A stretch of 64,000 nucleotides of DNA from RPQJ01 sp963706535 (GTDB taxonomy: Bacteria; Pseudomonadota; Gammaproteobacteria; Steroidobacterales; Steroidobacteraceae): NCBI GenBank assembly GCA_963706535.1, contig CAVPMU010000013.1, positions 17,847 to 81,846 of the forward strand, read 5' to 3'. Below are positions 15,237 through 23,594 of the stretch, one piece after another. Every line of letters begins with the position of its first letter. The first letter of the stretch is position 1. The notes under the pieces are model-generated. The model did no database searches. It saw only the letters and a list, made by a program, of their open reading frames with translations, and had not been told where the DNA came from. A program made the position numbers and the translations under genes.

Positions 15237-15252
15237 CTGTATATAAGAACAG
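15237..15252 (+). promoter_or_regulatory. LexA-binding SOS box upstream of lexA
   Basis: The 16-mer CTGTATATAAGAACAG matches the gammaproteobacterial SOS box CTG-N10-CAG exactly at both ends, with the expected AT-rich centre. It lies 28 bases before the lexA start. It should let LexA control its own gene and, by readthrough, the imuA-imuB-dnaE2 genes downstream. Confidence 0.93.
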
Positions 15253-15279
15253 TAGCTGTGAATGCATACAGGAGCCGCC

Positions 15280-15897
15280 ATGGACGACCTCACCCCGCGC
15301 CAGCGCCAGGTCCTGCGCTTCATCCAGGACTCGCTGGTGGAAAACGGCATGCCGCCCACGCGTGCCGAGATCGCCGACGCGCTCGGCTTCAAGTCGGCGA
15401 ACGCGGCCGAAGAACACCTGCGCGCCCTGCAGCGCAAGGGGGTCGTCGAGCTGCGGCCGGGCACGTCGCGCGGCATCCAGTTGCGGGACTCCCTGCGCGA
15501 GCAGCTCGGCCTGCCGCTCATCGGCCGCGTCGCCGCCGGTCGGCCCATCCTCGCCGAGGAAAACATCGAGGCGCACTACCAGATCGATCCGCAGCTCTTC
15601 CAGCCGCGTCCGCATTACCTGCTCAAGGTGCGCGGCATGAGCATGAAGAACGCCGGCATCCTCGATGGCGACCTCGTCGCCGTACACCGCACGCCAGAGG
15701 TGCGCAACCGCCAGATCATCGTGGCGCGCCTCGAGAACGAAGTGACGGTGAAGCGTTACCGACAGGACGGCACGATCGCGTGGCTGCTGCCGGAGAACGA
15801 CGACTTCGAGCCCCTGCGCGTCGACCTGAAGCACGAGTCGCTGATCATCGAGGGCGTGGTGGTCGGGGTGGTGCGGCAGGAGGCGGGCAGGGCCTGA
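15280..15897 (+). CDS. lexA: SOS repressor LexA
   Basis: 205 residues. The N-terminal winged helix carries LTPRQRQVLRFIQDSL and PPTRAEIADALGFKS. The self-cleavage site is the Ala-Gly of GRVAAGRP (near residue 87). The catalytic Ser is in VRGMSMKNAGI (near 122) and the catalytic Lys in ENEVTVKRY (near 159). RecA filaments trigger cleavage and derepress the SOS genes. The start at 15280 follows GGAGCC, seven bases after a weaker in-frame ATG at 15262. It is first in a cassette with imuA, imuB and dnaE2. Confidence 0.97.
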   Translation: MDDLTPRQRQVLRFIQDSLVENGMPPTRAEIADALGFKSANAAEEHLRALQRKGVVELRPGTSRGIQLRDSLREQLGLPLIGRVAAGRPILAEENIEAHYQIDPQLFQPRPHYLLKVRGMSMKNAGILDGDLVAVHRTPEVRNRQIIVARLENEVTVKRYRQDGTIAWLLPENDDFEPLRVDLKHESLIIEGVVVGVVRQEAGRA

Positions 15898-15901
15898 GGA
15901 G

Positions 15902-16015
15902 AGCGGATAGTGAATAGCGGATAGCGGATAGTGACGAGAGCCGGCGCGCTGGCCTGTTCTGCTTCTTCACTAACCGCCTTCCTGCTCTTCCACTATCCGC
16001 TATCCGCTATCCGCT
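15902..16015. repeat. heptamer palindrome, copy A (GCGGATA type), before imuA
   Basis: Left arm 15902-15934 is built of GCGGATA units broken by GTGAATA. Right arm 15990-16015 is the complement (TATCCGC units ending in CACTATCCGC). A 17-base block, GCGGATAGCGGATAGTG, is perfectly repeated in inverted orientation. The spacer of about 55 bases is not conserved with other copies. It fills the whole gap between lexA and imuA and leaves the right arm open in the imuA frame. Confidence 0.88.
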
Positions 16016-16026
16016 TCGCCTCCGCC

Positions 16027-16665
16027 ATGTCCCTCGACCAGCTCCTGCGTCACCCGAAGCTCTGGCGTGCCCGGGAGCAGGGCATGTCCGGCCAGCCACC
16101 CGGACTGCCCACGGGCTTCGCCGCGCTCGACCGTTGCCTGCCGGGTGGCGGCTGGCCGCGCCAGGGACTCGTCGAGATCCTCACCGATCGCTACGGCATC
16201 GGCGAGCTGAGTCTCCTGATGCCCGCGCTGGCCGCGCTGTGCCGCGATGAGCAGGAGGGCGGCTGGCTCGCCTGGGTTTCTCCGCCCCATCAACCATATG
16301 CGCCGGCGCTCGCGGCTTGCGGCATCGAAGTGAGCCGGCTGCTGGTGGTGCGCGCGCAGCCCGCGGAATGGGCGATGGAACAGGCGCTGCGTTCGGGCGC
16401 CTGCAGCGCGGTGCTCGGCTGGGCTGCGTTCCGCGAGCCGCAGTCCCTGCGCCGGTTGCAACTCGCGGCCGAGCAGTCACGCTGCCTGGCGGTGAGCTAC
16501 CGGCGATTGCGCGACGCCCGCGAGCCGTCGCCGGCGGTATTGCGCATCGCCCTCGAGGCCGATCGCGACGGTCTCGTGGCGCGCATCGTGAAGAGCCGCG
16601 GCGGCCGCGCGACGAGCATGCGGCTCGGCTGGCTCGCCGCAGCGACACACACCGGTACGCACTGA
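16027..16665 (+). CDS. imuA: mutasome protein ImuA (SulA/RecA-like)
   Basis: 212 residues of the ImuA type: LPTGFAALDRCLPGGGWPRQ resembles the RecA-like core with a degenerate P-loop, followed by LLMPALAALCRDEQEGGWLAWVSPP. ImuA works with ImuB and DnaE2 in damage-induced mutagenesis. The start MSLDQLLRHPKLWRA at 16027 fits the family. The frame stays open upstream through palindrome copy A, which would add a low-complexity extension; I do not think that is translated. It ends 2 bases before the imuB start. Confidence 0.9.
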   Translation: MSLDQLLRHPKLWRAREQGMSGQPPGLPTGFAALDRCLPGGGWPRQGLVEILTDRYGIGELSLLMPALAALCRDEQEGGWLAWVSPPHQPYAPALAACGIEVSRLLVVRAQPAEWAMEQALRSGACSAVLGWAAFREPQSLRRLQLAAEQSRCLAVSYRRLRDAREPSPAVLRIALEADRDGLVARIVKSRGGRATSMRLGWLAAATHTGTH

Positions 16666-16667
16666 CC

Positions 16668-18311
16668 ATGGCGCTGCCCGGGAAACATCGGGCCCCGCCC
16701 GAAGTCCCTCCGTCGCCGGCACCCACGCGCGAGGGGGCGAGGCTGCGGCCCGCGCTCGGCGGTGGCCGCGGGCGTGGCGACGGCGATCCCGCACGCACGG
16801 CCGCCGCGGGCAAAGAACTGTGGCTCGCCGTACACCTCCCGCATTACGTGATCGAGTCGCTGCGCTGGCCGGAACAGCCGGTCGCAGTGGAGGGAGCGCG
16901 CGCAGCCGGCGCACCGCGCGTCGTCGTGGATCGCGAGCGGGGCGGGAAGGTGGCCTGTGCCTGCGACGCCGCTGCCTCCGCAGCCGGCATCACGCCGGGC
17001 ATGGCCCTCAATTCCGCGCTCGTGCTGTCACCGGATCTGTGCGTGCAGGCCCGCGACGAGTGCAGGGAGCAGGCGTTGCTCGAGGCCGTCGCGGGCATCG
17101 CGGGATCGTTCACGCCGCGCGTCACCCTCGAGCCGCCCGATGGCGTGCTGCTCGAGGTGCGCGGCAGCCTGGGGCTCTTCGGCGGCGTGCGGCGCCTGCA
17201 CGCGCTGGCGCGCGAGCGCCTGCAGTCGCTCGGCATAGAGCCACGGCTCGCGATCACGCCGACGCCGCTGGCCTCGCTCTGGTTCGCGCGCGTGGGCGAG
17301 GAGGTCGCCCTGGGCCGTCGCGATGCACTCGCGAACCGTCTCGCGCCGCTGCCGCTCGCCTGCACGCGCTGGCCGGAACGCAGCCTGCAGTTGCTCGCGA
17401 CGATGGGGGTGCGCACCGTCGGCGATTGCCTGAAGCTGCCGCGCGAGGGACTGGCGCGACGATTCGAGCCGGACATGCTACTCACCCTCGACCGCGCGAC
17501 CGGTCGCACGCCCGACCCGCGCGCAGCCTTCGTCGCCCGCGAGCGCTTCGTGGCACGTCGCGACCTGGAGCCCGAGATCTCGGACGTCGAGTGGTTGCGC
17601 CACGCGGTCGAGTCACTGCTCGCCGAACTGTGCTCGTTCCTGCGGCAGCGCGTGCGTGGCGTGGAGGTGCTCGACCTGCGCTTCGCCCATCGCACGGCGC
17701 CGGAGACGCGGGTGCGACTGCGCTTCGTGGAGCCCGTGACCGAGATCGGGCGGATTGCGGAGCTGCTGCGCGAGAGGCTCGCGCGCGTGGAACTGCCCGA
17801 GCCCGTGCGCAGCGTGCGCCTGCGCAGCGGGCGGCTGGTCGAGGTGCGTGGGGTGGTCGCCGATCTCTTCGCGCTGTGGCGCGGCGGTGCGGCGGGTACG
17901 CCGCAGCTGATCGAGCGGCTGCGCGCGCGCCTCGGTGCCGAGGCCGTGCAGGGCCTGCGCCTCGTCCCCGAGCATCGCCCCGAATCCGCCTGGGAGAATG
18001 GGGGCATTCACCGATTTTCCCGTTCATCCCCGCGCGCAACGGGGACGGACGGGAAAATCGGTGAATGTCCCCAATGTCGTCCGTTGTGGCTGCTCGTCGA
18101 GCCCAGGGGACTCGGCGGCGGGGAGTATCCCCGCTATGAGGGCCCGCTCGAACTCGAGACGGGGCCGGAGCGCATCGAGTCGGGCTGGTGGGACGGTCGC
18201 GACGTCAGGCGCGACTACTACGTGGCGCGCACGCAGGCCGGGGCTCGCCTCTGGGTGTACCGCGAGCGCGGCGCCGCGGGTCGCTGGTTCCTGCACGGCA
18301 TGTTCGGCTGA
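16668..18311 (+). CDS. imuB: mutasome scaffold ImuB (inactive Y-family polymerase)
   Basis: 547 residues. The Y-family palm/finger region begins with ELWLAVHLPHYVIESLRWP (near 50) and continues with GITPGMALNSALVLSPDL and GSFTPRVTLEPPDGVLLEV. The catalytic acidic residues of true Y-family polymerases are not evident, as expected for ImuB, which links DnaE2 to the beta clamp. Two oddities: about 48 low-complexity residues precede the usual start, and residues about 443-469 (ENGGIHRFSRSS...GECPQ) are encoded by an inverted-repeat insertion. The frame is kept. The first possible conserved start would be near 16810. Confidence 0.92.
   Translation: MALPGKHRAPPEVPPSPAPTREGARLRPALGGGRGRGDGDPARTAAAGKELWLAVHLPHYVIESLRWPEQPVAVEGARAAGAPRVVVDRERGGKVACACDAAASAAGITPGMALNSALVLSPDLCVQARDECREQALLEAVAGIAGSFTPRVTLEPPDGVLLEVRGSLGLFGGVRRLHALARERLQSLGIEPRLAITPTPLASLWFARVGEEVALGRRDALANRLAPLPLACTRWPERSLQLLATMGVRTVGDCLKLPREGLARRFEPDMLLTLDRATGRTPDPRAAFVARERFVARRDLEPEISDVEWLRHAVESLLAELCSFLRQRVRGVEVLDLRFAHRTAPETRVRLRFVEPVTEIGRIAELLRERLARVELPEPVRSVRLRSGRLVEVRGVVADLFALWRGGAAGTPQLIERLRARLGAEAVQGLRLVPEHRPESAWENGGIHRFSRSSPRATGTDGKIGECPQCRPLWLLVEPRGLGGGEYPRYEGPLELETGPERIESGWWDGRDVRRDYYVARTQAGARLWVYRERGAAGRWFLHGMFG
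17998..18074. repeat. inverted repeat inserted in frame in imuB
   Basis: Arms 17998-18023 and 18049-18074 are near-perfect inverted repeats, sharing CATTCACCGATTTTCCCGT and its complement, with a shorter inner stem of CCCCG/CGGGG. This 77-base hairpin differs in sequence from the heptamer palindromes. It resembles REP-like hairpins mobilised by Y1 transposases, but no such transposase gene is in the window. It encodes about 26 residues within ImuB between AW and the RPLWLL block. Confidence 0.85.
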
Positions 18312-18319
18312 GCCGCCCG

Positions 18320-21300
18320 ATGAGTTACGCCGAGCTCCACTGCCTCAGCAACTTCAGTTTCCTGCGTGGCGCCTCGCACCCGGAAGAGCTGGTCCGTCGC
18401 GCCGCCGACCTCGGCTATGCCGCGCTCGCGATCACCGACGAGTGCTCCGTGGCGGGCGCGGTGCGCGCCCACGTCGCCGCGCGCGAGCACGGCTTCAAGC
18501 TCATCATCGGCAGCGAGTTGCGGCTCGCCGACGGCCTGCGCTGCGTGCTGCTCGCCACCAACCGCCAGGGCTACGCGCAGCTCTGCCGGTTCGTCACCCG
18601 GGCGCGGCGGGCCGCCCCGAAGGGGCAGTACCGGCTCGAGCGGAGCGACCTGGAGAAAGCGGATAGTGAACAGCGGATAGCGGATAGTGAAAGAGTCGAT
18701 CCGCCGACTGCGTCGGCCTCTTCACTATCCGCTATCCGCTATCCGCTATCCGCTTCCGCCCTCCTGACCCTCTGGCTCCCCGCCGCCCGCCCCGACCCCG
18801 CCGAGGCCGCATGGCTCGCCCGGGTCTTCCCCGGCCGGCTGTGGATCGCAGTGGAGTTGCTCACCACCGGCCAGGACCACCGCCGGCTCGCGAGCCTGCA
18901 GGAACTCGGGCGCACGCTCGGACTGCCGCTCTTCGCCGCGGGCGACGTGCACATGCACGCACGGGGCCGCCGCGCGCTGCAGGACGTGCTCACGGCGACA
19001 CGCATCGGCACCACCGTGGATCGCGCGGGCTACGCGCTGCACCCGAACGGCGAGCGCCACCTGCGGCCGCTCGCCCGCCTGCAGGAGCTGTATCCGCGCG
19101 AACTGCTGGCAGCGACGCTCGAGATCGCCGCGCGCTGCACGTTCTCGCTCGAAGAACTGCGCTACGAATATCCCCGCGAGATCGTGCCCGAGGGCGAGAC
19201 GCCCGCGAGCTGGCTCGGCAAGCTCACGGAGGAGGGCAAGCGACGGCGCTGGCCCGGGGGCACGTCGCCGCAGGTCGAGCAGGCCATTGCGCACGAGCTC
19301 GCGCTCATCGCGGAACTGCGCTACGAGCCGTACTTCCTCACCGTCAACGACATCGTCACCTACGCCCGCGCGCGCGGCATCCTCTGCCAGGGCCGCGGCT
19401 CGGCGGCGAACTCGGCCGTGTGCTACTGCCTCGGCATCACCGAGGTCGACCCCGCGCGCATGTCGCTACTGTTCGAGCGTTTCATTTCACGCGAGCGCAA
19501 CGAGCCACCCGACATCGACGTGGACTTCGAGCACGAGCGGCGCGAGGAGGCGATCCAGTACGTCTACGGGAAGTACGGTCGCCACCGCGCCGCGCTCACC
19601 GCGACGGTGATCTGCTACCGGCCGAGGAGCGCGCTCCGGGACGTGGCGAAGGCGCTCGGCCTCGACCCGCTGCAGGTGAATGCGCTCGCCCGCTCGATGC
19701 AGTGGTGGGACGGGTCGAGCATCGACGAGGGTCGCGTGCGCGAAGCCGGGCTAGACCCCGCGAGCCCGGTGCTCGCGCGGGTCATTGCGCTCGCGCGCAC
19801 GCTGCTCGGCTTCCCGCGCCACCTCTCGCAGCACGTGGGAGGTTTCGTCATCGCGCGCGACCTGCTCGAGGAACTCGTGCCCGTCGAGAACGCGGCCATG
19901 GCGGATCGCACGGTGATCCAGTGGGACAAGGACGACCTCGACGCGCTCGGCCTCCTCAAGGTCGACCTGCTCGGCCTCGGCATGCTCTCCGCGATCCGTC
20001 GCAGCTTCGACCTCATCGAGGGTTTCCGGGGGCGGCGCTGGACGCTCGCGAGCGTGCCGGCGGAGGACCCCGCCGTCTACGAGATGATCGGCCACGGCGA
20101 CACGATGGGCGTGTTCCAGATCGAGTCGCGCGCGCAGATGGCGATGCTGCCGCGCCTCAAGCCCGCGACCTACTACGACCTCGTGATCGAGGTGGCGATC
20201 ATCCGGCCGGGGCCGATCCAGGGCGACATGGTGCATCCCTACCTGCGGCGGCGCGGCGGCCTCGAGCCCGTGAGCTACCCGAGCCCCGAGGTCGAGGGCG
20301 TGCTCAAGCGCACGCTCGGCGTGCCGATCTTCCAGGAACAGGTGATGCAGCTTGCGGTGGTCGCGGCGGGCTTCACGCCGGGCGAGGCCGACCAGCTGCG
20401 CCGCGCCATGGCCGCCTGGAAGCGCAAGGGCGGCCTCGGCCACTTCGAGGAACGCCTCATCCGCGGCATGCGCGAGCGCGGCTATGCGGAGGAATTCGCG
20501 AAGCAGATCTTCCGGCAGATCCTCGGCTTCGGCGAGTACGGTTTCCCCGAGTCGCACGCCGCGAGCTTTGCGCTGCTGGTCTACGTTTCCTCGTGGCTCA
20601 AGCGGCACGAGCCCGCGGCCTTCGCCGCCGCGCTGATCAACAGCCAGCCGATGGGGTTCTACGCACCGTCGCAGCTCGCGCAGGACGCGCGCCGGCACGG
20701 CGTCGAGGTGCGCGCGGCCGACGTGCGCGAGAGCGACTGGGACTGCACCCTCGAGCGGCGAAGCGACGGCGGGCCCGCGCTGCGCCTCGGCCTCAGGATC
20801 GTGAAGGGACTGTCGCGGGCGGCGGCGCTGCGGCTGGTCGCGGCACGGGACGAAAACGCATTCGACAGCGTGCAGGACCTCGCCGAGCGCGCCATGCTCG
20901 AGCGCCGCGAACTCGGTTGCCTCGCGGCCGCGGGGGCGCTCGCCGGCATCGCGGGACATCGCCACCGCGCGGCCTGGAACGTGGCGGGAGTCGAGTCGCC
21001 GCTGCCGCTCATGCCCCAACCGCGCGTTCCCGAGGGCATCCCGCTGCTGCGCGCGCCGCGCGAAGGCGAGGACATCGTGGCCGACTACGCCCACACCGGC
21101 CTCACGCTGCGCCGCCACCCGATCGCGCTGCTGCGCCCGCGTCTCGAGGCGCGCGGCATCCTCGCCGCGGCGCGCCTGCGCGAACTGCCGGACGGATCGC
21201 TCGTGCGCACGGCGGGCCTCGTGATCACGCGCCAGCGGCCGGGCAGCGCCATGGGCGTCACCTTCGTGACGCTCGAGGACGAGACCGGCTACGTGAACCT

Positions 21301-21478
21301 GATCGTCTGGCGCGACGTGGCGGAGCGGCAGCGGCAGGCGCTCATCGCCTCACGGCTGATGGGCGTGGCGGGCAAGCTGCAGCTCGAGGGCGAGGTGCTG
21401 CACGTGATCGCGCACCGGCTGGTGGACCTGTCGCGCTGGCTGGGACGGGTCGCGACGCGCCCGCGGGACTTCCACTAG
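18320..21478 (+). CDS. dnaE2: error-prone DNA polymerase DnaE2
   Basis: 1052 residues. The PHP domain starts with LHCLSNFSFLRGASHPEEL. The polymerase core carries PPDIDVDFEHERREEA with the catalytic DxD near residue 396, GRGSAANSAVCYCLG just before it, and PGPIQGDMVHPY near 640. A C-terminal OB-fold (FVTLEDETGYVNLIVW) is near 980. DnaE2 is the translesion member of the C family, made under SOS control with ImuA and ImuB. Residues about 113-146 are encoded by a heptamer palindrome and lie in the PHP region. The start overlaps nothing; imuB ends 8 bases upstream. Confidence 0.95.
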   Translation: MSYAELHCLSNFSFLRGASHPEELVRRAADLGYAALAITDECSVAGAVRAHVAAREHGFKLIIGSELRLADGLRCVLLATNRQGYAQLCRFVTRARRAAPKGQYRLERSDLEKADSEQRIADSERVDPPTASASSLSAIRYPLSASALLTLWLPAARPDPAEAAWLARVFPGRLWIAVELLTTGQDHRRLASLQELGRTLGLPLFAAGDVHMHARGRRALQDVLTATRIGTTVDRAGYALHPNGERHLRPLARLQELYPRELLAATLEIAARCTFSLEELRYEYPREIVPEGETPASWLGKLTEEGKRRRWPGGTSPQVEQAIAHELALIAELRYEPYFLTVNDIVTYARARGILCQGRGSAANSAVCYCLGITEVDPARMSLLFERFISRERNEPPDIDVDFEHERREEAIQYVYGKYGRHRAALTATVICYRPRSALRDVAKALGLDPLQVNALARSMQWWDGSSIDEGRVREAGLDPASPVLARVIALARTLLGFPRHLSQHVGGFVIARDLLEELVPVENAAMADRTVIQWDKDDLDALGLLKVDLLGLGMLSAIRRSFDLIEGFRGRRWTLASVPAEDPAVYEMIGHGDTMGVFQIESRAQMAMLPRLKPATYYDLVIEVAIIRPGPIQGDMVHPYLRRRGGLEPVSYPSPEVEGVLKRTLGVPIFQEQVMQLAVVAAGFTPGEADQLRRAMAAWKRKGGLGHFEERLIRGMRERGYAEEFAKQIFRQILGFGEYGFPESHAASFALLVYVSSWLKRHEPAAFAAALINSQPMGFYAPSQLAQDARRHGVEVRAADVRESDWDCTLERRSDGGPALRLGLRIVKGLSRAAALRLVAARDENAFDSVQDLAERAMLERRELGCLAAAGALAGIAGHRHRAAWNVAGVESPLPLMPQPRVPEGIPLLRAPREGEDIVADYAHTGLTLRRHPIALLRPRLEARGILAAARLRELPDGSLVRTAGLVITRQRPGSAMGVTFVTLEDETGYVNLIVWRDVAERQRQALIASRLMGVAGKLQLEGEVLHVIAHRLVDLSRWLGRVATRPRDFH
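18657..18757. repeat. heptamer palindrome, copy B (GCGGATA type), in frame in dnaE2
   Basis: Left arm 18658-18692 contains GCGGATA units broken by GTGAACA. Right arm 18719-18755 has four TATCCGC units. The spacer holds a small palindrome (CCGACTGCGTCGG). It is translated within DnaE2 as ADSEQRIADSER, then SLSAIRYPLSASA. The left arm is nearly identical to the lone left arm in copy D. Confidence 0.9.
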
Positions 21479-21745
21479 CGAGGCTGCCGCCCATGCCCCT
21501 TGGGGCTGGGCTTGCGGCCGTCGCCGATGTCGTAGTCGTCGAAGTCGCTCAGCAGCTCCGAGGTTCGTTTCTGTTCCATCAGCCGCTCGAGCTTGCGCCA
21601 TGCCGGCTCTGCACCGCGCGGTGCCCCGCGCTTGCGCTTGTCCAGGTCCTGCATGAGCCGGTCGACGTTCGAGCGACTCCTCGTCGCTGGCGACGTCTTC
21701 GCCGTCTTCCTCTTCGAAATCGTCGGACTCGGGCTTCTCTGCCAT
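21475..21745 (-). pseudogene. PA3496-family small envelope protein, frameshifted
   Basis: From the ATG at 21745 the frame reads MAEKPESDDFEEEDGED and ends sensibly in LERR. It then loses register at about 21658-21663, where CGTCGACCGGCTC appears in place of an expected CGTCGACGGCTC. One base out, the text becomes RLMQDLDKRKRGAPRGAEPA, then LERLMEQKRTSELLSDFDDYD, the conserved end of this family, stopping at 21475. One extra C explains it. The restored protein would be about 89 residues. It overlaps the dnaE2 stop by 4 bases. Either a real inactivation or an assembly error. Confidence 0.7.
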
Positions 21746-21836
21746 TGCCAGACCCGCAGGCATCCCCGGTTGCGGTTCGCGGCTTCTTATACTTCGGCCA
21801 CCCGTCACGGGCAAGACCGCCCGCCGGCGGGCCCGC

Positions 21837-22625
21837 TCAATGCAACAGGCTTGCCATCCGCCGACGGTAGCCCGCCACCAGTTCGTCGGCTGGTCCGAGC
21901 AGGTCGAAGGCCGCGAGCAGGCTGCGACGAGCCACCTCGTCCGCGTAGCGGCGGTCGCGGCGCATCAGCTCCAGCCATTCGGCGAACGCGGTCGCGTAGT
22001 CGCCCGCCAGCGCGTGATGGGCCGCGAGCGCATGCCGCGCCGCGTGGTCCGCCGGGTCACGGTCCAGCGCCGCGCGCAATGCGGTGAAATCCGGATGCGC
22101 GACCACTGCCTCCGTGAACGCCAGCCGGGCGCGCAGCGATGCAAGCCGCTTGTCCTGCGGGTCCTGCGCGGCCAGCTGCTCGATGGTCGCCGCGGCACCC
22201 GTCGCATCACGCGCGGCGAGCTGGCTTTCGGCCACCTCGGCGAGGCTCGGCGGCCGGTCGGGCTCCCCGGCCGGTGCCGGCGCCGCTGCCAGGTACTTGT
22301 CGAGGATCGCGCGAATCGCGTGCTCGGGCTGCACGCCGACGAACTGCTCCACCGGCTGGCCGCCGTGGAACAGCATCACCGTGGGGATGCTGCGGATGCC
22401 GAAATGCGCCGCGACCTGCTGCTGCTCGTCGGTGTTGACCTTCGCCAGCACGAAGCGCCCGCCGTAGTCGTCGGCGATGCGGTCGAGCATCGGCATGAGC
22501 GTCTGGCACGGACCACACCACGGCGCCCAGAAATCCACCAGGACGGGCTGCCGCGACGATGCCTCGACGACGGCGGGCACGAAGTTCTCGAGGGTGGCGA
22601 CGATCTTGTAGGGGCTTTCGCTCAT
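21837..22625 (-). CDS. cnoX: thioredoxin-like co-chaperone CnoX (YbbN)
   Basis: 262 residues. The thioredoxin domain covers residues 1-110, with VDFWAPWCGPCQTLMPML and the cis-proline SIPTVMLFHGG. About 150 residues of tetratricopeptide-like helices follow, giving the CnoX/YbbN architecture. It keeps CGPC; E. coli CnoX has SxxC and lacks reductase activity, so this one may be redox-active as in Caulobacter. CnoX passes unfolded proteins to GroEL and DnaK. The start at 22625 (MSESPYKIVATLENF) was preferred over upstream starts. Confidence 0.9.
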   Translation of the reverse strand: MSESPYKIVATLENFVPAVVEASSRQPVLVDFWAPWCGPCQTLMPMLDRIADDYGGRFVLAKVNTDEQQQVAAHFGIRSIPTVMLFHGGQPVEQFVGVQPEHAIRAILDKYLAAAPAPAGEPDRPPSLAEVAESQLAARDATGAAATIEQLAAQDPQDKRLASLRARLAFTEAVVAHPDFTALRAALDRDPADHAARHALAAHHALAGDYATAFAEWLELMRRDRRYADEVARRSLLAAFDLLGPADELVAGYRRRMASLLH

Positions 22626-22721
22626 GACGGTGTCCTGGACTGGAACGAGAATTGTCGGCATCGGCGCGCGGGCAGGCAAGGGTGCCATGGCACGCATCGA
22701 GCACCAACGAGGAGATCCACG

Positions 22722-23430
22722 ATGAGGAAAGCTGCGTTCCTGTCCGTCGCGGTCGTGGCCCTGCCGGCCGTACCGGCCATGGCACAGGCGGACTGGACCG
22801 CCAAGGGCGAACTCGGCGCGTCATTCGCGAGCGGCAACAGCGAGAACGAGGCGGCCCACGCGGTCCTCGCGGTCAAGCGCGCATACGACAAGTGGACCCA
22901 CGGTGTTGGATTCGCCGGCAACTATGGCACCGACGGCGATGTGACCACGGCGCAGCGCTGGGAACTGCGCGGTCAGTCGGACTACAAGCTCACCGAACGC
23001 GCCTACTGGTTCGGTGCGGCGCGTTACGAGGACGACCGCTTCACTGCCTATGACTACCAGGCCTCGCTCGCCACGGGTCTCGGCTGCAGGATCATCGACA
23101 ACGAGCGCACCAGGTTCTGGGTGCAGGGTGGCCCCGGCCATCGCTATGCCGAGCTGCGGGACACCGGCGAGTCCGAGGACGGGGTGATCCTCTGCGGCGA
23201 TGCGGGGTTCGAGCACCAGATCACCGACACGACCAAGGTCGTCGACCGGTTCCTGGTCGAGACCGGTTCCGACAACACGTTCCTGCAGAACGACCTCGGC
23301 CTCGAGGTCACGATCAGCGGGGCGATGCCGGGTCGGCGACCAGGTCCGGCACAACACCGACGTGCTGCCGGGCATCGAGAAGACCGACACGCTGGCTACG
23401 GTCGGCCTGATCTACGAGACGAAGGCCTGA
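22722..23430 (+). pseudogene. DUF481 (YdiY-like) outer-membrane protein, frameshifted near the end
   Basis: An ATG at 22722 after GAGGAG opens a signal peptide ending in AMAQA, then a barrel-like protein: KGELGASFASGNSENEAAHA and AYWFGAARYEDDRFTAYDYQ are typical of DUF481. At about 23326-23333 (after ISGAMP) the frame is lost. The expected last strands, VRHNTDVLPGIEK and TLATVGLIYETKA, appear one frame over and end at 23430. The unshifted frame runs on to 23489 with nonsense. A deletion of 2 or 5 bases would explain it. A barrel without its last strands should not assemble. Confidence 0.8.
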
Positions 23431-23594
23431 GCGGCCCGACGGTCCGCGGGTTCCCACCGGGGACCGCGGGCCGTGTCATTTGTGGCTAGAATCCACCCAA
23501 CGCCGCGGCGAAGACACCGGTCGCGCCTCTTCTCCACTGACCGCCAACCGCCGATCATTAGTCACTCTCCTCGTTCACGCCCACCACCGCCACC

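Noticed and set aside
14726..15640. A 304-residue protein between the lipoprotein gene and lexA
   Set aside because: The frame crosses the SOS box and lexA in the wrong register and has the composition of non-coding GC-rich DNA.
15931..16026. A longer ImuA beginning inside palindrome copy A
   Set aside because: The extension is translated repeat and low-complexity sequence. The conserved ImuA start is at 16027.
18811..21870. A 1019-residue open frame overlapping dnaE2 in another frame
   Set aside because: Arginine- and alanine-rich shadow of dnaE2 with no recognisable domain. dnaE2 in its own frame carries all polymerase motifs.
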